A model generated the notes under the pieces. The model was not told the origin of the DNA. It worked only from the letters and a program-made list of their open reading frames with translations, and made no database searches. The position numbers were made by a program, and so were the translations under genes. A stretch of 64,000 bases of DNA from JANJUO01 sp942492935 (GTDB taxonomy: Bacteria; Bacteroidota; Ignavibacteria; Kapaibacteriales; UBA2268), in contig OW818654.1 of assembly GCA_942492935.1 (NCBI GenBank), positions 868,001 to 932,000 of the forward strand, in the 5' to 3' direction. Below, piece by piece: positions 36,206-45,600 of this stretch. Within the stretch, counting starts at the first letter, position 1. Each line of letters starts with the position of its first letter.

Positions 36206-38377
36206 ATGAAAAAACCTGATTTTGCAAAAATACCATTCGATTTTGATTTCGATGTAAATTCAAAAACTGAATGGAAAAATAAATTTGAGAATAATATCGC
36301 CAAAAATGCCGATGAATTTGTTGTTAATTCAATGGAAAATATCGACATTCGACCAATTTATACAAAAAGTGATATTGAAAACCTTGAGCATATAAAATTT
36401 ACAGCTGGAATTCCGCCATTTTTACGTGGTCCATATCCAACAATGTATGTAACTCGCCCTTGGACAATCAGACAGTATGCAGGATTTTCGACTGCTGAAG
36501 AGTCTAATGCTTTCTATAGAAGAAATATTGCCGCTGGTCAGCAGGGCTTATCTGTTGCATTCGACCTTGCTACACATCGTGGCTATGATTCAGATCACGA
36601 ACGCGTTGTTGGTGATGTTGGCAAAGCCGGTGTTGCAGTTGATTCTATACTTGATATGAAAGTATTGTTTGACAAAATTCCGCTTGATAAAATTTCTGTT
36701 TCAATGACAATGAACGGTGCAGTTCTTCCTGTTCTTGCGTTCTATATTGTAACTGCATTAGAGCAAGGTGCTACACTTGAACAACTTTCTGGCACAATCC
36801 AAAACGATATTCTCAAAGAATATATGGTGAGAAATACTTATATTTATCCACCAGAACCATCAATGCGAATTATCGCTGATATTTTTGAATTTACTTCAAA
36901 GAAAATGCCGAAATTTAATAGTATTTCTATTTCTGGCTATCACATGCAAGAAGCAGGTGCAACTGCTGATATTGAAATGGGTTATACACTTGCAGACGGC
37001 TTGGAATACGTTCGCACAGGTTTGAAAGCAGGAATTGATATTGACGCATTTGCTCCAAGACTTTCGTTCTTCTGGGCAATTGGCATGAATTATTTTATGG
37101 AAATTGCAAAAATGAGAGCGGCTCGCTTAATTTGGGCAAAAATCATTAAGCAATTCAATCCAAAAGATTTAAAATCTATGGCTTTGAGAACTCACTCTCA
37201 AACTTCTGGATGGAGCCTGACTGAACAAGACCCATTCAACAATGTTGCACGTACTTGTATGGAAGCAATGGGAGCAACTCTTGGACATACTCAATCGCTT
37301 CACACTAACGCACTCGATGAAGCAATTGCATTGCCAACTGATTTTTCTGCAAGAATTGCTCGTAATACGCAGATTTATTTACAGGAAGAAACCGGTATTT
37401 GCAAAGTTATTGACCCTTGGGGTGGCTCTTATTATGTTGAATCGCTAACTGCTGAACTCGTGAAAAAGGGCTGGGCACATATTCAAGAAATTGAATCGCT
37501 CGGTGGTATGGCAAAAGCCATCGAGTCCGGCATTCCAAAAATGAGAATCGAAGAAGCATCTGCAAAAAAACAAGCTCGTATTGATAGTGGTTCCGAAGCA
37601 ATTATTGGTGTTAATAAATACAAATTAGACCAGCAAGATCCGATTGATATTCTTGATATTGACAATTCGGCTGTTCGTGATATGCAAATTGAAAGATTAA
37701 GAATATTGCGTGCAAATCGTAATGAAGATGATGTTCGCTCGGCACTTGATGCAATCACCAAATCTATCGAAACTGGCGAAGGCAATTTGCTTGATTTATC
37801 TATCAAAGCCGCACAAGTTCGTGCTTCTTTGGGCGAAATTTCAACAGCAATCGAAAAAGTTGTTGGCAGACATAATGCAGTTACTCGCACTATTTCAGGC
37901 GTTTATAGTTCGGAATATAGCGAAAAATCCGCTATTGAAGAAGTACGCAAAATGACGAATGATTTTGCTGAAAAAGAAGGCAGACGCCCACGTATTATGA
38001 TTGCAAAAATGGGACAGGACGGACACGACCGCGGTGCCAAAGTGGTTGCAACTGCTTATGCCGATATGGGTTTTGATGTGGATATGGGACCATTATTCCA
38101 AACTCCTGCCGAAACTGCAAAGCAGGCAGTTGAGAATGATGTTCATATTATCGGGGTTAGTTCTCTTGCCGCAGGACATAAAACATTAGTTCCGCAATTG
38201 GTTGCAGAGCTCAAAAAATACGACCGCGAAGATATTATGATTATCGTAGGTGGAGTAATTCCTCATCAGGACTACGAATTCCTCTATAATGCTGGTGCAA
38301 GTGAAATATTTGGACCAGGCACAATCCTCACATCAGCCGCAAAAAAAATGATGGAAGATTTATTCGAAAGAATGTAA
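36206..38377 (+). CDS. mutB: Methylmalonyl-CoA mutase large (alpha) subunit
   Basis: A 723-residue adenosylcobalamin-dependent mutase. The substrate barrel shows RPWTIRQYAGFSTAEESNAFY and the C-terminal B12 domain carries DGHDRG at 605-610, with the cobalt-ligating His607. It is the catalytic partner of the upstream subunit, serving propionate breakdown or succinate-propionate interconversion. GGAG lies eight bases before the ATG. The base composition is richer in G+C than neighbouring accessory DNA, as expected for a conserved core gene. No epimerase or chaperone (MeaB) gene is adjacent. Confidence 0.97.
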   Translation: MKKPDFAKIPFDFDFDVNSKTEWKNKFENNIAKNADEFVVNSMENIDIRPIYTKSDIENLEHIKFTAGIPPFLRGPYPTMYVTRPWTIRQYAGFSTAEESNAFYRRNIAAGQQGLSVAFDLATHRGYDSDHERVVGDVGKAGVAVDSILDMKVLFDKIPLDKISVSMTMNGAVLPVLAFYIVTALEQGATLEQLSGTIQNDILKEYMVRNTYIYPPEPSMRIIADIFEFTSKKMPKFNSISISGYHMQEAGATADIEMGYTLADGLEYVRTGLKAGIDIDAFAPRLSFFWAIGMNYFMEIAKMRAARLIWAKIIKQFNPKDLKSMALRTHSQTSGWSLTEQDPFNNVARTCMEAMGATLGHTQSLHTNALDEAIALPTDFSARIARNTQIYLQEETGICKVIDPWGGSYYVESLTAELVKKGWAHIQEIESLGGMAKAIESGIPKMRIEEASAKKQARIDSGSEAIIGVNKYKLDQQDPIDILDIDNSAVRDMQIERLRILRANRNEDDVRSALDAITKSIETGEGNLLDLSIKAAQVRASLGEISTAIEKVVGRHNAVTRTISGVYSSEYSEKSAIEEVRKMTNDFAEKEGRRPRIMIAKMGQDGHDRGAKVVATAYADMGFDVDMGPLFQTPAETAKQAVENDVHIIGVSSLAAGHKTLVPQLVAELKKYDREDIMIIVGGVIPHQDYEFLYNAGASEIFGPGTILTSAAKKMMEDLFERM

Positions 38378-38393
38378 TTAAACCAAAATAATT

Positions 38394-38420
38394 CATCCGA
38401 TGTTTAGAAAGCATCGGATG
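38394..38420 (+). terminator. Hairpin after mutB
   Basis: CATCCGATG (38394-38402) pairs perfectly with CATCGGATG (38412-38420). No immediate T run follows, so termination is plausible but not certain. Confidence 0.55.
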
Positions 38421-38475
38421 GATGTTGAGAATTAGCCCACAATTTTCCTCTTTTTTTAACAATTCTGAAATATTT

Positions 38476-38506
38476 TTTGGTTTAGAAATTATATTTGTTA
38501 TTTTTG
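38476..38506 (+). promoter_or_regulatory. Bacteroidota-type promoter for the C2-like secreted protein
   Basis: TTTG (38476-38479), 19 bases, then TATTTTTG (38499-38506) closely match the TTTG/TAnnTTTG consensus. An overlapping TATATTTG lies at 38490-38497. The leader to the ATG at 38631 would be about 115 bases. Confidence 0.55.
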
Positions 38507-38630
38507 TGATATTGGAATTTGAAAAGAAACAAAATGAGTATGATTAAGACAAATTGGTGTCTAATTCGTAATTTGGAAATTGAACATAAGTCTATCGAAC
38601 AAAAGTATTTTATAAATAATAGGAATAAAT

Positions 38631-39743
38631 ATGAAAACATTTTTTATTATTACAGTTATAATTTTATCTATTAAGATTGTTTATTCACAAGATAATACAA
38701 TTCTTTTTAATAGAGGAACAAGTTTAAAAGTAGTTGCACCTGAAGGTATAACAGATAAAATTCTTGGAATGGGTTATGATATTAATTTTAACGAATTAAA
38801 TTACCAAGTATTTAAAGGTAAAAAAAATATTACTAATGAAGCTACTTACGAAAGCAATTATACCGAAATTAAAAATTCATTAGAGTATGGGGCTTATGCT
38901 AAAGTGTTTAGTTTAATGAAAGGCGGAATAAATAAACAAACTCAAAAAAGATTTGCTGTATTAACTATATATGTAATAGATAAAACAGTAACTTATGAAG
39001 TTGAAGGAGCACCGATTGGGAATGCAGAATTTTATGCTGCAAAAATTCATTATGGTTGGTCATTAAATTATATCATAAGTGGCGAATCTTCAGTCTTTAA
39101 TGCCGAAGTTTCAGCTAATTTAGAAAAATTTATTGGTGTGGGAGGTGATTTTAAATACACTACAACTTTGTTTAATTTACAACAAGAATTAAAATTAAAG
39201 GGTCTAAATACAAAAGATGAAGGTGTTACTATTGCCAGATCAGCGGAAGAAACATTAAACAAGTTTCAAAAATCAAAAAATTCTGTTCCAATTTTGATTG
39301 AATACAAAGCAGTGAAAGATGTTAATACTCAAGGTATAGAATGGGTATCACCATACTATAAGGAAGGGATTTATATTTTACAAAGCATGGATTATAAAGT
39401 ATCTGAAAGAAAATCTGATGGTAAACATTGGGATGCTGGTTTTGGAGGAACAATGAATCCTGATGTTATGGTAAAACTGTATTTAGATAATCAAGAAATT
39501 AACTCTAACTCTGGAACCAAGGATTCATTTACTGGCACTGTTAATTTTAGTAAACAGATAAGTTTAAACCCAAAATCAATAATGAAAATGGTTTTTTGGG
39601 ATAAAGATATGAGTGAAAATGATTTAATTGGTGAAGCCGAAATAACATTTGAACAATTATCAAAAGTCAAACTAAATTATGATATAAATTTAAACACAAC
39701 AAAACAATTACTAAAATGTACAATTAGACTTATTCAAAAATAA
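38631..39743 (+). CDS. Secreted protein with a C-terminal C2-like domain
   Basis: 370 residues with a signal peptide (MKTFFIITVIILSIKIVYSQ). The middle (~30-235) is a beta-rich domain I do not recognise, with amphipathic strands around YGWSLNYIISGESSVFNAEVSANLEKF by position 145-170. The C-terminus (~255-370) resembles a C2 domain: YILQSMDYKVSERKSDGKHWD, DVMVKLYLDN, and MVFWDKDMSENDLIGEAEI, where acidic loops could bind Ca2+. C2 domains bind membranes or proteins. A membrane-acting secreted factor is possible but speculative. There is no T9SS domain. It is followed by transposase-associated repeats. Confidence 0.75.
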   Translation: MKTFFIITVIILSIKIVYSQDNTILFNRGTSLKVVAPEGITDKILGMGYDINFNELNYQVFKGKKNITNEATYESNYTEIKNSLEYGAYAKVFSLMKGGINKQTQKRFAVLTIYVIDKTVTYEVEGAPIGNAEFYAAKIHYGWSLNYIISGESSVFNAEVSANLEKFIGVGGDFKYTTTLFNLQQELKLKGLNTKDEGVTIARSAEETLNKFQKSKNSVPILIEYKAVKDVNTQGIEWVSPYYKEGIYILQSMDYKVSERKSDGKHWDAGFGGTMNPDVMVKLYLDNQEINSNSGTKDSFTGTVNFSKQISLNPKSIMKMVFWDKDMSENDLIGEAEITFEQLSKVKLNYDINLNTTKQLLKCTIRLIQK

Positions 39744-39770
39744 TAATCTAACAACCTTATTTAATTTGAT

Positions 39771-39903
39771 AACCTTAGTACAAAGAAAATGACCAAGATA
39801 GACAAAACCTTATTAAATATTTTTGAATTAAATAAGGTAATAAGGTCAGGAAAAATACGACATACTTTTTCTACTAAGGTTTTTATTGGGGAATAAGGTT
39901 TTG
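39771..39903 (+). repeat. 133-bp direct repeat, left copy, flanking the Y1 transposase
   Basis: It starts AACCTTAGTA and ends AATAAGGTTTTG, differing at about five positions from 40565-40697. Internal inverted words are AACCTTAGTA/TACTAAGGTT (39771-39780 with 39872-39881) and AAAACCTTATT/AATAAGGTTTT (39804-39814 with 39892-39902), interleaved so that alternative folds compete. A further partial, inverted segment is at 39931-39960. Confidence 0.85.
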
Positions 39904-40020
39904 ATGGCTTTTTTCAAGATTTCTATTCAAACCTTATTTAAATCCAAAACCTTAGTAGAAAAATTGAATGATTTAAACACTTTAACCTTATTAATTATTT
40001 GAATTTAGGAAAATTAAATT

Positions 40021-40461
40021 ATGAAAGTAGAATATAATAATCTTTATACCCATTTTATTTTTACTACTCTTCATCGTGAAGCTGTTATTAAAGAGGAAAA
40101 TAGAGAAAGGATTGAAAAATACATTACAGGCATTGTAAATAATAATAATTGCAAAATGTATGCTATTTATGCAAATCCTGAACATGTTCATTTTCTTATT
40201 TCACGTTCTCCCGATATTGATGAGCAGAAAATAGCAACAATTATTTCCAATAGTTCGCAAAAATTTATTAATGATAATATTCTATGTGGGAATAATTTTC
40301 AATGGCAAATTTCCTGTTCTGCTTTTTCAGTTTCCAAATCAGATATTGATAAAGTATGCAAATATATTTTGAATCAGCGAGAACATCATCGAAAACTTAC
40401 TTTTGCAGAAGAGTATGACACATTTATAAAATTTTATCAGCAAACTCTAAACAATCAATAA
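40021..40461 (+). CDS. IS200-like Y1 transposase (REP-associated tyrosine transposase type)
   Basis: A 146-residue single-strand DNA transposase. The HUH motif is His55-Val-His57 (PEHVHFLI) and the catalytic tyrosine is probably Tyr115 (VCKYILNQREHHRK); YTHFIFTTLHRE at the N-terminus is typical of the family. There is no tnpB partner. The gene sits inside palindromic repeats (39771-39903, 40457-40526, 40565-40697) that recur elsewhere in the window, the arrangement known for RAYT enzymes and the REP sequences they mobilise. Confidence 0.9.
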   Translation: MKVEYNNLYTHFIFTTLHREAVIKEENRERIEKYITGIVNNNNCKMYAIYANPEHVHFLISRSPDIDEQKIATIISNSSQKFINDNILCGNNFQWQISCSAFSVSKSDIDKVCKYILNQREHHRKLTFAEEYDTFIKFYQQTLNNQ

Positions 40462-40526
40462 GGTAATAAGGTTAGGAAGTAGCAGAGATAATTTTCTACT
40501 AAGGTTTTTATTGGGAAATAAGGTTT
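40457..40526 (+). repeat. Partial, diverged copy of the 133-bp repeat
   Basis: From AATAAGGTAATAAGG it carries the second half of the repeat, including TTCTACTAAGGTTTTTATTG and AATAAGGTTTT, with several substitutions. It begins within the last codons of the transposase gene. Confidence 0.7.
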
Positions 40527-40564
40527 TTTAAGACTTTTTATTCAAAACCATATTCAATTTTCAA

Positions 40565-40697
40565 AACCTTAGTAGCAAGAAAATGACCAATACAGACAAA
40601 ACCTTATTTAATATTTTTGAATTAAATAAGGTAATAAGGTCAGGAAAAATACGACATACTTTTTCTACTAAGGTTTTTATTGGGGAATAAGGTTTTG
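40565..40697 (+). repeat. 133-bp direct repeat, right copy
   Basis: Near-identical to 39771-39903. It contains a perfect 12-bp hairpin ACCTTATTTAAT (40601-40612), loop ATTTTTGA, ATTAAATAAGGT (40621-40632); the left copy carries one mismatch in this stem. Confidence 0.85.
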
Positions 40698-40771
40698 GGG
40701 GAAATATTCAGAACTCTTTACTATAAAATATTGGTAAATGGTATTCGTTAAACGAATATGAGGATAACAAG

Positions 40772-41008
40772 ATGAAATATACGAAACATTTTATTGATGA
40801 TGTGTTGCCAAAACGTCCATATTTGGATAATGAACTTCTTTTAGAAATTATTAATAATCCTTTACAAAGTGAAATTCAAGACGACAAAAAAATTAAACTT
40901 TGGGGCTATTCGTCCAAACATAATAAGTATGTCAGATTGATTTTGCTTGAAGATGGAGAAACTATACATACTGCATTTTTTGATAGAAATTTTAAATTGA
41001 AACAATGA
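40772..41008 (+). CDS. DUF4258-like protein, probable toxin partner of DUF2283
   Basis: A 78-residue protein of the pattern KHFIDDVLPKRPYL, EIINNPLQSEIQDDKKIKLWG, YVRLILLEDGETIHTAFFDR. I recall this as a small family paired with DUF2283 genes in many genomes, with a RelE/BrnT-like look. A role as a toxin or RNase is unproven. The next gene's ribosome site overlaps its stop, supporting co-expression. Confidence 0.65.
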   Translation: MKYTKHFIDDVLPKRPYLDNELLLEIINNPLQSEIQDDKKIKLWGYSSKHNKYVRLILLEDGETIHTAFFDRNFKLKQ

Positions 41009-41016
41009 GGAAATAT

Positions 41017-41250
41017 ATGAAATTCAACTATGATAAAGAAACTGATGCTCTCTACATAAATTTTCTTGATATTCCAGGTGTTGATTCCTATGAGTTGTCA
41101 CCCGATTATATCGTTGATGTTGATGCTAAAGGAAATTTAATTGGTATTGAGGTTTTGAATGTAAAGAATAAAATTGATTTCGAGCAACTTATATTTAATC
41201 AAATACCAATTAAAGATATAAGATTTTTAAATCAATCGGTTATGCAATAG
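41017..41250 (+). CDS. DUF2283-family protein, probable antitoxin
   Basis: 77 residues matching DUF2283: MKFNYDKETDALYINFLD, then YIVDVDAKGNLIGIEVLNVKN. The GAGG at 41007-41010 favours the ATG at 41017 over one at 41005 that overlaps the upstream stop. DUF2283 proteins are small, of unproven function, and often lie beside a DUF4258-like gene as here; an antitoxin role is an inference. Confidence 0.75.
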   Translation: MKFNYDKETDALYINFLDIPGVDSYELSPDYIVDVDAKGNLIGIEVLNVKNKIDFEQLIFNQIPIKDIRFLNQSVMQ

Positions 41251-41339
41251 TATTGTGTATTTTTTGGCTATTTTAATTAAATCTAAGAAAAAAGTTGTAA
41301 TTTTTAGAATTTAATAAATTAAAAATATGGAGTAAAATT

Positions 41340-41516
41340 ATGAATTATAAAATTCTTATTACTTATGACAAAGATTACAACGGTTATGTTGTAGATGTAC
41401 CGCAATTGCCTGGTTGTATGAGTCAAGGCAAAACAATGGACGAAGCAATTGAAAATGTTAAAGATGCGATTAAAGGTTGGTTGTATGTAGAAAAGATGTA
41501 TGGCAAATTCAAATAA
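41340..41516 (+). CDS. Solitary HicB-like (UPF0150) protein
   Basis: 58 residues: MNYKILITYDKDYNGYVVDV, PQLPGCMSQGKTMDEAIENV, KDAIKGWLYV. This is the partial RNase-H fold of HicB antitoxins, without a C-terminal DNA-binding domain. GGAG lies seven bases before the ATG. No hicA is directly next to it; the closest follows a second hicB gene. Confidence 0.82.
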   Translation: MNYKILITYDKDYNGYVVDVPQLPGCMSQGKTMDEAIENVKDAIKGWLYVEKMYGKFK

Positions 41517-41569
41517 GAAAGATTATAATCCGTGTAAGTGATTGATATAAATAAACTAAAAGTGAAATC

Positions 41570-41800
41570 ATGGAAAATAAATTAAAACTTACTATTGTTT
41601 ATACTCCTTGCGATGAAGGAGGTTATACTGCTTTTATTAAAGAAATTCGTGGAGTAATCTCTGAGGGTGATACAAAGGAAGAAGCACGTGAAAATGTTTT
41701 GGATGCGCTCGGCTTAATGCTGGATTCAGAAAGAGAAGAATCAGAGTTGGAAATTAATGATTTGCATAATATTTCAGATGAACTTTTGATTCTGGTATGA
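41570..41800 (+). CDS. hicB: HicB-family antitoxin
   Basis: 76 residues with the HicB core (LTIVYTPCDEGGYTAFIKEI, VISEGDTKEEARENVLDAL). It would neutralise the HicA mRNA interferase by direct binding. Its stop overlaps the hicA start by four bases (ATGA), so the pair is translationally coupled with antitoxin first. Confidence 0.87.
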   Translation: MENKLKLTIVYTPCDEGGYTAFIKEIRGVISEGDTKEEARENVLDALGLMLDSEREESELEINDLHNISDELLILV

Positions 41801-41985
41801 AAAGAAATGAATTTATCAAATATCTTAACAAGTACAATTGCATTTTATTCAGAGAAGGTGCAAAGCACTCAATTATAAAAAATCTAAAAAATGAATACAA
41901 AACCTCTTTACCAAGACATAATGAATTGAAAAATAATACTTGCAAAGAAATATGCAAGCAACTTGAAATTCCCAGCCCATTTTAA
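41797..41985 (+). CDS. hicA: HicA-family mRNA interferase toxin
   Basis: A 62-residue dsRBD-like toxin. GAKHSI carries the catalytic His24, followed by SLPRHNELKNNTCKEICKQLEI, the conserved HicA C-terminus. Known HicA proteins cleave mRNA when not bound by HicB. Complete length and an intact histidine suggest an active toxin. Confidence 0.88.
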   Translation: MKRNEFIKYLNKYNCILFREGAKHSIIKNLKNEYKTSLPRHNELKNNTCKEICKQLEIPSPF

Positions 41986-41991
41986 AATTAA

Positions 41992-42117
41992 TTTGTAAAT
42001 ACTCTTGCGGAACTTGACGAAAATAGAAATGTTGTAAGTATGACTTTCGAACATGCCAAAAGTGTTGCTGATATTAATGATATTTCATTTCAACAATTAG
42101 CAAAGCATAATAATTAA
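41992..42117 (+). pseudogene. Remnant of a DUF2283 gene
   Basis: After a TAA at 41989-41991 the frame reads FVNTLAELDENRNVVSMTFE, HAKSVADINDISFQQLAKHN and stops at 42117. This matches only the C-terminal half of DUF2283 proteins; no start codon or N-terminal half is present. It looks like a truncated antitoxin gene following hicBA. Confidence 0.6.
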
Positions 42118-42623
42118 TACTTTATGGGGCTGAATCGAAAGGATTTTTTTAGTTGTTTTCATTTTTGAGAGTTGTGAGAAATTTATATATATATCAACAA
42201 CTTAGTGCGATATGGATTCTGACACAAGTTCAGAATGACACCTTTTTTCCTTGCATCAGTATGACGATTTTTGAGGCAGTTCCAATAAACATCGGATGAA
42301 GGAAATCCTCCTTAATCCCCCTTTAATAAAGGGGGAAAGGGGGATTTGAATTAATTCTACATTGAGGGTTCTGAAACAATCTACAAATGACGACAATTTT
42401 TTATAATGGTGTCATTTTGCATGTTTTTTAAATATATTTGTTACGCACTTCAGAATGACACCTTTTGAGACAGCCCCATTCTGAATATAATATTGCTATT
42501 AGTAATCGTTAAACGAGTATCAGTTAGTTAAAATGCAATACATTATGTATCTTATTTTAGTGTATTGACAAATATCGCTAATATGCTGTATATTTTGCAA
42601 TACAATACTCACTATCTCCAAAA
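42118..42623. other. Gene-free stretch with dispersed repeats
   Basis: It contains an inverted copy of the GTCATTCTGAAC repeat (42214-42239), the GC-rich hairpin at 42303-42347, further fragments of the same repeat (42367-42385, 42448-42470), and an AT-rich remainder with TATTTTGCAATACA-like words near the 3' end. No coding frame was credible. Confidence 0.7.
42303..42347. repeat. GC-rich hairpin repeat
   Basis: CCCCCTTT-AAT-AAAGGGGG (42317-42335) is a perfect 8-bp stem within outer arms AAATCC (42303-42308) and GGATTT (42342-42347). It is similar in design to the composite repeats at 18845 and 24155. Confidence 0.7.
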
Positions 42624-45600
42624 TTAATTCTTGACAAATTTAATCGACTGCCCATCAATTCTAATAAAATATGTACCAATTGGAATATTGGAAATATTTA
42701 TTTTGTTCTGTTTAATGCTTATTTCTGTTTTTGAAATTACTACACCAAGCATATCAATTATTTCAGCTATATAGGTTTTATCTTTTTGTATTGAATTAAC
42801 TTCTATGAAATCTGAAGATGGATTTGGTTTAATCATTAAATTATAATTCTCAATTAACTGTATTTGTCTGACAGGCAATACACAATGTTCTACTGTAACT
42901 TTGCCCGGATAAATGCGATATTCGATTAGTTTACTTTTCCAATCAAAATCAGCAATATCAACTACATTTACTATTGAATCACTTAGCATTATAATGCCGC
43001 ATAGATATGTCAAATGAGTGGTATCTGTTTCTAAGAAAACTGAATCTTGTCTAATTCTAACAATTCTCTTGTCGCCTTCAATTCGATTACTAATTATTTC
43101 GCCTTTTAACACGTATTGCGGTAAGAATAGTTTTTTATTAAATAACACTTCAATTTCATATTCCGAAATTAAAGTCTGTGGTAAAGCACAAGTCATTCTA
43201 CCCGAGATTGGAATACATAATTCAGTATTCACCAATACAATTGTATCAATAACGAATATTTCTGCACTACTTTTTAAGCCCTCAGCAAATATTGGAATTT
43301 TAATCACAGTTGGACAAGGTTCAGAAATTACAATGATTAGTGTATCATGGTAAAATTTTTCAGTTTTGGGAGTAAAATTTAAAGTGAAAGGCAAAAGTTT
43401 ATTTGGTAAAACAGTTTGAGGAAGTGTATCGTTATAAATTACACTAAATTCTTTTGTTTCTTTTGCAAAATAGATTGTATCAGCAATAATATTTTCACTA
43501 TTCAGATTTTTCAAATATGAAGCTAAAGAACCAGCAGAATACATACATATTTTTCCAAAATCAAGTGAATCAGGATACAGAATATTTAACCCAGTATTAT
43601 TCACTTGAACTTCTTTTGTAGCAGTACATCCGTTTTCATCTGTAACTTTTACCCAATACGTTCCAGCAGAATTTATTGTAATTTCCTTAGTTTTTGAACC
43701 ATTAGACCATAAATAATCTTTGAAATTTTCCACAACATAAAGATTGCCAATTTCATCATTACATAAAACAAATTTTCCATTTACAGAAAAAATTATTTCA
43801 GGTTGAACTTCTACTGAAAATTCACCTTCGTAAACACATCCATTTGCATCTTTAGCAGTTAATATGTACTTACCGGCTTGGTTAATTGTAATAGCTTTAG
43901 TTTTTTCACCAGTGCTCCATTGGTATTCAACCATATCGCTACCAGCACTAAGAATTTCACTTTCTCCAAAACAAATGGTTTGTTTTCCCAATATACTTAT
44001 ATTTTGCTTTGGTGAAACTTCTACATTAACAGTATCATAAGCAACGCATCCATTTTTAGTAGTAATTTGAAGTATATACTGGATATTATTCTTTGGAAAA
44101 ATTGTAGGGTTAGAAACATTAACATCACTAATATCCTGATTACTCAGCCATTTGTATTGATATTCATAATTAGCTGGATAACCAATTTGCATCTTCCCCC
44201 CAAAACAAATAGTAGTATCTGGAAAATCATTAAAAGTAGGGGGAGTGCAGGAGCATGATTTAAAAGAAAAATTATCCAATGCAAATACAATTTCATCACT
44301 TGATTTATTATTACTAATGATTTTAATATTGGCAGATTCTACATCAGCAATCCAACTCAATTTAAAAGTCTCCCAATTGCATTTTGGATTTAAAAATACA
44401 AATGAACCAACTTTTTTATTATTTATTTCTACAATAAACTCATTTGTCATAATACTACTGAAAGGCAAAGCATCAAAACTAAGAATATACTCTTCGCCAA
44501 TAATTACATCTTTGGAAAAAATAACAATGGCTTTATCATTAGTTTTGTGATTATTTACAATAAATTCATATCCAATTTTGTTAATATTGTCAGTACAACC
44601 AACTAATTTAAATACATGATGATCATCAGAGAAACTGATAAAACCAGGAACTGATATTATATTATCAATAACTATTGGGTAATCAGATTTAACATCAATT
44701 TTAATGCTATCTAAAGTTCCATTTTCAATTAATTCATCACCTAAAGCATTACAGAAAGTACTGGGGTTTAAATACGAAACAAAAATATTTGGTAATCCTA
44801 ACGAACTTTTTTTTCCTGAAAGATAGATAGCATCTCTTTTGTAGTTGCAATTTATACCTTTTTCGTTTGGATTATTAATGACGCCCAAGTTAAAATCTCC
44901 ATCTTTAGCAACATAAATTTTTCCGTCTGGTCCAGCTTGTAAAGCTCCAAAATAGAATTTCGCATCACTTTTAAAATCTAATTCATACATACTATTTTTT
45001 ATTTCAGAGTCTGTATTCATTGATATATCAAATTGATATAAACGACAAGGTTCAAAAGTAGAAGCATATAAATACTTTTCATTCGGAGAAAATTCTACTC
45101 CGTAGGGCCATCTACTAAGCCCTTTGATTAAATTCCTAAGTGTTAATTTACCGGTCAAATTATCAAAATTGTATAATTCATAAGTTTCGGCTTTCTGATG
45201 AGCAGAAGCTATCATCTTACCACTTGGAGAAGTTCTTAAATAATGCCCGGACCTTTGATTGTTGTAAACAGCACCAGGACTAATAACTGCATTAGATATA
45301 TCTATTCCATTTTCATTTAAAAGATAAGTAACATAATTGTTGTATCTCCAATCATAACATATTATCCAAATATCTTTTTTATTCTGATGAAGTACAGCAG
45401 TAATACGCTCAATATTAAAACCATTTATTGGAAAATTTTTTGTACTTACATATCCATCAGGTTTAGTAGTATTAAATGTTACAATTGAATAATATAAACC
45501 ATCAGTAGTTGAACTCTCAACAGCTCCGGTAGTAAATACAAAATAATCTGTCATAGAACCGGGTTTTCTTACAATTAAACCTGATTGGGTAGATGAATGA

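Noticed and set aside
37483..37890. A 135-codon open frame on the minus strand inside mutB
   Set aside because: It lies wholly antisense to a highly conserved enzyme domain and has the composition of a codon shadow, with no ribosome site.
39991..40191. Minus-strand frame over the Y1 transposase gene
   Set aside because: Antisense to the HUH domain, without a start signal; a shadow.
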